From Chloroflexota bacterium (GTDB taxonomy: Bacteria; Chloroflexota; Anaerolineae; Aggregatilineales; Phototrophicaceae), in contig JAPOYU010000134.1 in the NCBI GenBank assembly GCA_026706395.1, positions 13,176-77,175 of the forward strand: DNA of 64,000 nucleotides, read 5' to 3'. The position numbers were made by a program, and so were the translations under genes. Shown piece after piece: positions 58,468 to 64,000 of this stretch; position 1 is the stretch's first letter; the number at the start of each line of letters is the position of its first letter. The notes beneath the pieces are model-generated. The model ran no database searches, had not been told where the DNA came from, and saw only the letters and a program-made list of their open reading frames with translations.

Positions 58468-59660
58468 CAGTCGTCGACCCTGACCTTGATCCGATCTCTT
58501 GCCAATTGTACGTTCAATCGCTGATCCTTGCTGACCTGGGCCGCCCCCCGGATGATATTCCCGGACTCATCGCTCACCAGGGCGTAGCCGCGCGCCAGGA
58601 TTTGCGCCGGGCTGGCGGCTTCCAGCGCCTGCTGCCGGTTCGAGAGCCGCTCGCCGAGCTGCTCAAGTTGACGGTGAGCCGCCCGCCGCAGCCGCAGTCG
58701 AAAATCATGGATCGCGCGTTCCGCCGATTGTACCGCCTTCAACGGCGTGACAATTCGCAGTGAACTTTGCAAATGTCCCAGATCACGCGCGCGTTCGGCC
58801 AATGCGCTGCTCAAGATCGCGCTCAAACCGCTCCGCAGCCGGTCCAAATCCAGCAGCAGATCATCCCGATTGGGCGTCGCCAGTTCGGCGGCCGCCGATG
58901 GCGTTGGCGCGCGCAAGTCCGCCACGAAGTCGACGATTGTGAAGTCGATTTCATGCCCGATGCCGCTGATTATCGGGATGCGACTTTCCGCGGCAGCTCG
59001 CGCTACAGCCTCGTCATTGAAGCACCATAGGTCTTCCAGCGAGCCGCCGCCCCGCGACACGATTATCAGGTCGACGGTCGTATCCCGGTTGAGCCGCTCC
59101 AGCGCCCGTACGATCTGCGCCGGCGCCTCCGCCCCTTGCACCAGCGTCGGGCTGAGGATGAGCTCCACAAGCGGAAAACGCCGCTGCAATACATTATTTA
59201 TGTCCTGCCAGGCCGCCGCCGTCGGCGAGGTGACCACGCCGATTTGCCGCGGAAAGGCCGGTATGGCTCGCTTCCGCCCGGGATCAAACAGCCCCTCGGC
59301 GTCCAGCTTCGCCTTCAGCGCTTCAAACTGCATGTGCAGGTCGCCGACGCCGCCCACCGCCTCGATCGCATCGGCATAGAGCTGGTACTCGCCGCGCGCG
59401 TCGTAAACGCTGATGCGCCCGTGCACCAGTATTTCGTCCCCCGCCCGCACATCGACGCGCACGGTCCGCGCCGCCCCGCGAAACATGACGCAGCGCAACT
59501 GCGCATCGGCATCCTTAATGGTGAAATACCAATGACCCGAGCGCGCTTTGGTCAAGTTGGAAACCTCGCCGCGCACCCAAATATCCGCCAGGATTTCATC
59601 CGCATCGAAGAGCTCGTGGATGTATCCCGTAATCTCACTGACTGTGTGCGTCTGCATCAT
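58467..59660 (-). CDS. xseA: Exodeoxyribonuclease VII large subunit
   Basis: The catalytic subunit of ExoVII, 397 residues. The N-terminal OB fold reads IWVRGEVSNLTKARSGHWYFTIKD and LRCVMFRG; then GLFDPGRKRAIPAFPRQIGVVTSPTAAAWQDI and VDLIIVSRGGGSLEDLWCFNDE, followed by GHEIDFTIVDFVADLRAPTPSAAAEL, all family hallmarks. I prefer ATG 59660 (or 59657), since the 59672 ATG has no site. It is divergent from the small gene at 59748. Confidence 0.95.
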   Translation of the reverse strand: MMQTHTVSEITGYIHELFDADEILADIWVRGEVSNLTKARSGHWYFTIKDADAQLRCVMFRGAARTVRVDVRAGDEILVHGRISVYDARGEYQLYADAIEAVGGVGDLHMQFEALKAKLDAEGLFDPGRKRAIPAFPRQIGVVTSPTAAAWQDINNVLQRRFPLVELILSPTLVQGAEAPAQIVRALERLNRDTTVDLIIVSRGGGSLEDLWCFNDEAVARAAAESRIPIISGIGHEIDFTIVDFVADLRAPTPSAAAELATPNRDDLLLDLDRLRSGLSAILSSALAERARDLGHLQSSLRIVTPLKAVQSAERAIHDFRLRLRRAAHRQLEQLGERLSNRQQALEAASPAQILARGYALVSDESGNIIRGAAQVSKDQRLNVQLARDRIKVRVDD

Positions 59661-59678
59661 CCGTCTCGTCATCGAGTG

Positions 59679-59707
59679 TTGTGGCAGGCCGTCTCGACCG
59701 CTACAAT
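59679..59707 (+). promoter_or_regulatory. Possible promoter of the small unknown gene
   Basis: TTGTGG and TACAAT are 17 nt apart, 40 nt upstream of the ATG at 59748. The -10 is good, the -35 is weak. Confidence 0.35.
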
Positions 59708-59747
59708 TATCGCAGATTTAGGCGCGACCGGCGAACGAGGATCGGAC

Positions 59748-60038
59748 ATGGCATATCTCAATGAAGCTGAACGCAAGACCCTGCTCGATAATCTCAGCGG
59801 CATGAGGTACGGCTGGGCTAAATTCAGGCTGCGGCTGATGGATCCCAAATGCCGGCTGATCTACCTGCGGAATGTGCAGCAATCCGGCGAGTGGCATACC
59901 AAGTTCGTGCTCGAAAGCCTTGGGACCCAAGTCACTCTCGTCGAAGTCAATCACGCCGAGAATAACCAGTACCGCAACAAGCAGAAGTTCGAATTCGTCA
60001 ACGTCATCGTCGAGCCCACGGCCGATAACCGCAGTTGA
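59748..60038 (+). CDS. Small uncharacterised protein, 96 residues
   Basis: I do not recognise this family. The coding frame runs far upstream through xseA, but the ATG at 59748 has GAGG at the right distance and begins MAYLNEAERKTLLDNL. The product is basic in the middle (WAKFRLRLMDPKCRLIYLRN) with a WHTKFVLESLGTQVTLVEVNH stretch that looks like paired beta strands. There is no signal peptide or membrane helix. It lies alone between divergent xseA and convergent cehA-like. Confidence 0.6.
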   Translation: MAYLNEAERKTLLDNLSGMRYGWAKFRLRLMDPKCRLIYLRNVQQSGEWHTKFVLESLGTQVTLVEVNHAENNQYRNKQKFEFVNVIVEPTADNRS

Positions 60039-60077
60039 TTATTCGCCACGTTTTCTCTGTGACACTGTAGTGACACA

Positions 60078-62663
60078 TCAATGCTCCCCATGCTCATGAA
60101 GCGGATTGTGCTGGTGGTAGATGCCCTGCCGGTGCATCAAATGGTGCAGGCGATTGTGCGCCGCTTCGATTGCCGCGCGGATCTGCTTGTAGCGTTGCGC
60201 TTCCGGGCGCGGCGCCAGCGTATCGACATAAGCCAGCGCGCCTTCGATCTGCTCCAGCACCGCCATCGCGTCCTCGCGCTTGAAGGGACGCTGCCCATCA
60301 ACACGCGCCTGGACGCAACTGCTGTGCGCTGCGATCTCGCCATCCCGACCGGCATGGCTGCCGCGAACCCGCAGAGCGATCCAGGTCGATTCGCCGATAT
60401 TCAGTTGGCAGCTTCCTTCCGCCATTAACGCACCGCCAACCGACTGATCCTCGACGGCGTAGCCACCGACGACGACTTCCACCTTGTCTATCGGCAGAGC
60501 CGCCGAAGCTACGCGCCAAGCGACATTGACCCTGCCGCCGCCGGCCGGCAAATCCAGTTGGCTGCCGGGCGCCAATCCCTCCACCGCCAGCTCCAGCAGC
60601 GGTCCCACCGTCACAAAGGTATTGCCCGCCTTGACCGCCGCCATCCAGTTCTCATAACTGAACTCCCGCCCGCCCAGATGGGCATAGGTGCGGATGCCGC
60701 CCAGCAGAGAATCAGCGCTCATCTTGTCCGAACCGCCGACCACCGGAATCTGATAGCCAAGATTGAGATAGCGATACCAGTCCAGCAGTCCGTAGGGTGT
60801 GATCTGCCAGTTGATGGGGTTGAAGGTCATCATCTCGATGGCATGCACCAGCCCGAGAACGATGTCGGCAGCGCGCTCCAGCTGCGGGTTCGGCGCGTGC
60901 GGCAGGACGACCAGACCGCCCTGGTCGATGCAGCGTTGCGCCCATTCCGCCATGCTGACTTCCAGCGCATCGCCTATCGCCGACTCCGACGGCCCGCCGC
61001 TGCAAAGCGGATGGATCATCGCGCCGGCATAACCCAGCAGCGAGATATGACCCAGAACCTGCATGCGATTCTCCGTGCCAACCCGCACCAGAAACTCGCC
61101 GTCTCCGCCGAACTCCTTCGCGCCGATAGTGGTGCGTCCATCGAAATCGCTGACATTGCTGAACATCTCGCCCCACTGGCTCGCCAGCAGATTGACGACG
61201 TTGACGCCTTCAGCCGCTCCCTCCAGCCAGGCCGTCTGCGGACTGAGGAAATGCACGTGCGTATCGGCCGATACCCAGCCGCGCTCGCCCCAATCAAGCA
61301 GCTTGTCCAGCGTGAAGGTGACTTCGTCCGTCTCCGGACTGACTTCAATACTTGTGCGGATCGGCTTGATCTCGTAGCCGCGACTGATCTCGACGAAAAC
61401 CTCGCCCAGCGGCGCTTCCAGCTCGCAAGACCCATGAATATAGGCGTATTGATTCAGCGAATTGACGAACTCGCCGTAGTTATCCTCGAACCAGTTGCCG
61501 TTGACCTTGCGATGATTGCCCCGCGGCGGCAGATACTCTCCGTGCGGGCCGTGAAAGTGTATCCGCACGGCGACCTCGCGCCCGCTCGCGTCAACCACTC
61601 TGACGCGCAGCAACTGCCGAGCTTCCGATACCCACACCGACCAGCCATCGGCTCCGCTCAAATCGCATGCGACCAATTCGCCATCCTCGCGCTGCAGGTA
61701 GAGCCTCGCCTGCGGATGCGCCGCATACTCGATGATCGCCACCTTCTCCGAACGTACTGGCTGCACATTCGTCGCATCGCCGAACCAGTCAGCCCGATCG
61801 TATTCCAGTTGCGCCCGCGCCGATATCACAGTGCCCAAGTCGATATCGACGCCGTCCAACTCGCCGATAGCGTTGAAGCGAACGCCTTCGGGCAGCTCCA
61901 AGGGAAGTTTTCGCCGCGTCCGCGCTCTCAGCGGATGCGCCTCGACTTGGGTCGTACTGATGCCGTAGATCAGCGCGCGCTCGTCTTTCCCAACCAGTCG
62001 AATCTGGCGTATCGCTTTGTCCGGCTGCGGGTTGGGCAGCGCATACAGCCAAATATGCTCCGCCGCGGCATCCCGTCCGCTGCTATGGCGGGTTTCGCCG
62101 TATCCATAATCGGTTTCCGGCTTTCGTCCCAGCGCGAATGCTTCCGCCGTGCTGCCTCTGACCCTGTCCTGCTGATGGGGCACAGCCGCGAAGGCGCTCG
62201 CGCCCCAATCGATGCGCGCCTGCTGGATGGCGAAGCGCCGCCGAATCGGCAGGGCTGCAACGCTGCCATCGGCATAGTGCAGCTGATACTCCGCCACCAG
62301 ATCGCCAAGATCATTGCCCGGCGTCGCGCCCTCGTGATGCTGCGGACCTTGAAAGTCTTTGAGGTCGGGCGTCAGCGTCAGCGCGCGATCCTCGACGATA
62401 TGCGCGAAGACGACGTAGGTTGCTCGCCTGTCGCCGGCCGCTACGCTGACTTCGCCGCCATCGAGCAGGATCGCGTTGGGCTGGCCGGCAGCGCCAAACT
62501 CAAATGGAATCCCGCGATACGCGCAGTCGCCATAGGCGTCGTCTCCCCGAAGCTTGAGGCTCTCGTCCAGCGTCTCACGGTCGCAGTTGTATCCGTTGTC
62601 GAGGGGCAGGGGGATGAAGAGATCTGAGGCTGGGGCGGGCATACGGTCACTCTCCGAGAGCAT
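60078..62663 (-). CDS. CehA/McbA-family metallohydrolase (PHP-like domain)
   Basis: An 861-residue protein with a C-terminal PHP-like metal-binding hydrolase domain. Metal-ligand motifs include SADTHVHFLSPQTAW, VLGHISLLGY, GGLVVLPHAPNP and IPVVGGSDK. The first 480 residues are beta-rich and include a FHGPHGEYLPPRGNHRK block, which recurs in these long CehA-like proteins. CehA itself hydrolyses carbaryl, but most members are uncharacterised, so I do not infer a pesticide role. No signal peptide. It lies 26 nt downstream of alkC on the same strand. Confidence 0.78.
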   Translation of the reverse strand: MLSESDRMPAPASDLFIPLPLDNGYNCDRETLDESLKLRGDDAYGDCAYRGIPFEFGAAGQPNAILLDGGEVSVAAGDRRATYVVFAHIVEDRALTLTPDLKDFQGPQHHEGATPGNDLGDLVAEYQLHYADGSVAALPIRRRFAIQQARIDWGASAFAAVPHQQDRVRGSTAEAFALGRKPETDYGYGETRHSSGRDAAAEHIWLYALPNPQPDKAIRQIRLVGKDERALIYGISTTQVEAHPLRARTRRKLPLELPEGVRFNAIGELDGVDIDLGTVISARAQLEYDRADWFGDATNVQPVRSEKVAIIEYAAHPQARLYLQREDGELVACDLSGADGWSVWVSEARQLLRVRVVDASGREVAVRIHFHGPHGEYLPPRGNHRKVNGNWFEDNYGEFVNSLNQYAYIHGSCELEAPLGEVFVEISRGYEIKPIRTSIEVSPETDEVTFTLDKLLDWGERGWVSADTHVHFLSPQTAWLEGAAEGVNVVNLLASQWGEMFSNVSDFDGRTTIGAKEFGGDGEFLVRVGTENRMQVLGHISLLGYAGAMIHPLCSGGPSESAIGDALEVSMAEWAQRCIDQGGLVVLPHAPNPQLERAADIVLGLVHAIEMMTFNPINWQITPYGLLDWYRYLNLGYQIPVVGGSDKMSADSLLGGIRTYAHLGGREFSYENWMAAVKAGNTFVTVGPLLELAVEGLAPGSQLDLPAGGGRVNVAWRVASAALPIDKVEVVVGGYAVEDQSVGGALMAEGSCQLNIGESTWIALRVRGSHAGRDGEIAAHSSCVQARVDGQRPFKREDAMAVLEQIEGALAYVDTLAPRPEAQRYKQIRAAIEAAHNRLHHLMHRQGIYHQHNPLHEHGEH

Positions 62664-62688
62664 TGTTTCGCCGAGTGTAACCTTGTGG

Positions 62689-63807
62689 CTAGTCCATCAC
62701 AAGTTCAAAGTCGGCGCCGCCAAGTATCCGTCCGTTGACCTGAATCTCCAGCCGCTGCCGCCCGGGATAATACTTGCGCGTCGATATCGGTCGGATCGCC
62801 ATTTTCTTCTCGATCGAAACCGCCTCTCCGGGCGCCAGGCTCAACTTCTTCAGCTTGAATACTTTCGGCGCGGTCGCCCCGTTCGCTTTGAGGAAATGCA
62901 TCAGAAAATCGACCAGCAAGTTCTGCGTTTCATCTCCGCAGTTTCGCAATTCAAACGAGAATTCCAGTTCAGCGCCAAACTGCAATACCGCCGGCGTCAA
63001 CTCCAGCGCGTTCAATTCGACTTCCGCCTCGCCAAAACCCAGGATCGCCAGCGCCCGCGCGCTACCCTGTTTGACCAGCGTCCGCAGCGCATGATTGATC
63101 AGCCAGAGCCGCTCTTTGCTCGCGCCCCGCGACCAGGCTTCCATCCGCTCCAACAGCAGTTCCGGATGATCCTTGCCGATATCATTCAGATGATTCGCTA
63201 CCGAGCGCCGAACGTACAGGGACGGATCATCTTTCAGGCGCTCCAGCAGCGCCAGCGACGGCGATGGATCGGCGATCAGGTCAGTCAGTTGCGGCCACCA
63301 GGGCAAACGCGGGCGGCTGCCTTCGCTGACCAGGCGGCGCACGTGCTCGTTGTCATCCAACGCCCATTGATGCAGGCGCGCCAGCGTCGCCTGCGGATAT
63401 TGGATGATATAGGGACGAATCGCCCCCTCGCATGATGTATGCCGCGTAATCACAACCATCGCGTCCAGCGACGCTTCAAGGTGATCCAGCCCGTGCCGGT
63501 AGACGAAAGTCGGTATCGGCAGCAGGCGAAATCCAGCGTCTTCAATCGGCTCAAAGCGGCCATCCGCGTCATCCAGTATGCGCAGCAATATGTCCAGCGC
63601 CGTCGGATAATCGTCCGGCAAGTATTCGCGCAATTTGTCGGCGATCCAGGCGAAACGCTGCTTGAGTTCCAGGCTTTCCAATTCCGCCATCACCGCCGTT
63701 AGAAAACCGTCGCGGTCAAATGCCGGATGAACGACCGCAATTCGATCAGCAATCCGCTCAAGCAACTGCCGGTCGATCATGTCCTTGAGTAGAGGGAAGT
63801 CAGTCAT
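62689..63807 (-). CDS. DNA alkylation repair glycosylase, AlkC-like with C-terminal Ig-like domain
   Basis: A 372-residue HEAT-repeat glycosylase of the AlkC/AlkD superfamily, which removes 3-methyladenine-type lesions. The AlkC signature TSCEGAIRPYIIQYPQATL, then NEHVRRLVSEGSRPRLPWWPQL and SLYVRRSVANHLNDIGKDHPEL, is clear. The last 90 residues (from about 285) are beta-rich and resemble the Ig-like domain that marks AlkC. ATG 63807 is chosen over TTG 63837. It is the first gene of a pair with the CehA-like gene. Confidence 0.88.
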   Translation of the reverse strand: MTDFPLLKDMIDRQLLERIADRIAVVHPAFDRDGFLTAVMAELESLELKQRFAWIADKLREYLPDDYPTALDILLRILDDADGRFEPIEDAGFRLLPIPTFVYRHGLDHLEASLDAMVVITRHTSCEGAIRPYIIQYPQATLARLHQWALDDNEHVRRLVSEGSRPRLPWWPQLTDLIADPSPSLALLERLKDDPSLYVRRSVANHLNDIGKDHPELLLERMEAWSRGASKERLWLINHALRTLVKQGSARALAILGFGEAEVELNALELTPAVLQFGAELEFSFELRNCGDETQNLLVDFLMHFLKANGATAPKVFKLKKLSLAPGEAVSIEKKMAIRPISTRKYYPGRQRLEIQVNGRILGGADFELVMD

Positions 63808-64000
63808 ATCACGCTCTGAACCCAGCAGAATGTGCAAGGCTTGTCCGATACTTCATAAAAAGCGCCGGTAATTGTACCTGCGACATTGACCGCCGAAAGC
63901 GACAAGGGCGATGGGTCACTGCTGCCGTTCTCGGCGAGCGAAACCGGAAATATTTTGCCATTGTCTGTGTCCTGTCTGTCACTACGACGCAAAAAGATGC
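63808..64000. other. Right-end spacer upstream of alkC
   Basis: I see no supported gene, tRNA or terminator in this stretch at the window edge. Confidence 0.3.

Noticed and set aside
59136..59747. Upstream extension of the small gene at 59748 (300-codon frame)
   Set aside because: This part is antisense to xseA; the internal ATG has a good ribosome-binding site.
60558..62627. A 689-codon plus-strand open frame
   Set aside because: Antisense to the CehA-like gene and without motifs.

Overview
The window is a gene-dense stretch of a GC-rich bacterial chromosome with about 48 supported protein genes, one T-box riboswitch, several promoters and several families of intergenic repeats. I saw no tRNA, rRNA, transposase, phage gene or CRISPR array. 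The gene set points to Chloroflexota, probably Anaerolineae-like, though this is an inference: a T-box leader, a RodZ-like protein with a low-complexity Thr/Pro-rich tail, families of large GT39-type membrane glycosyltransferases with a soluble C-terminal domain, secreted GH39-like proteins on TP-rich stalks, and a PucC/BCD-type MFS protein.

Layout. 170-8262 (minus strand) is a complete branched-chain-type ABC importer operon, livG, acyl-CoA synthetase, livH, livM, livK, livF, in which the synthetase suggests the cargo is a carboxylate that is CoA-activated on entry. 8403-13110 holds a lipase-like hydrolase, a HIT protein, a P-loop kinase-like protein, a DtxR-type metal regulator, a YbjN-like protein and a protease-fold protein lacking its catalytic residues. 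13279-18252 holds RidA and hydantoinase/oxoprolinase subunits HyuA and HyuB, with an Hsp20 gene inverted between them. 18517-23683 holds thiamine pyrophosphokinase, a DUF402 protein, a universal stress protein, the PucC-like transporter, FabI and a D-2-hydroxyacid dehydrogenase.

23695-39836 (minus strand) is the most striking region. Reading leftwards: glycerate kinase, proB, a Uma2-type nuclease, proA, three GT39-like paralogues, a promoter, a T-box leader with a Phe (UUC) specifier, pheS, a fourth GT39-like paralogue and pheT. The first GT overlaps proA by 4 nt, and the last sits inside the pheS-pheT operon, so a membrane glycosyltransferase appears to be under tRNA-Phe-responsive control.

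39990-48426 (plus strand) holds a KDPG-aldolase-like protein followed by three membrane-anchored GH39-like proteins and another large GT: a surface-glycan locus. 48423-56990 holds RNase Z, an O-methyltransferase, RimO, a DUF4303-like protein, a RodZ-like protein, a stand-alone rplI with an acidic tail, MurJ and an SDR enzyme. 56993-63807 holds an RlmI-type methyltransferase, xseB, xseA, a small unknown protein, a CehA/McbA-type metallohydrolase and AlkC.
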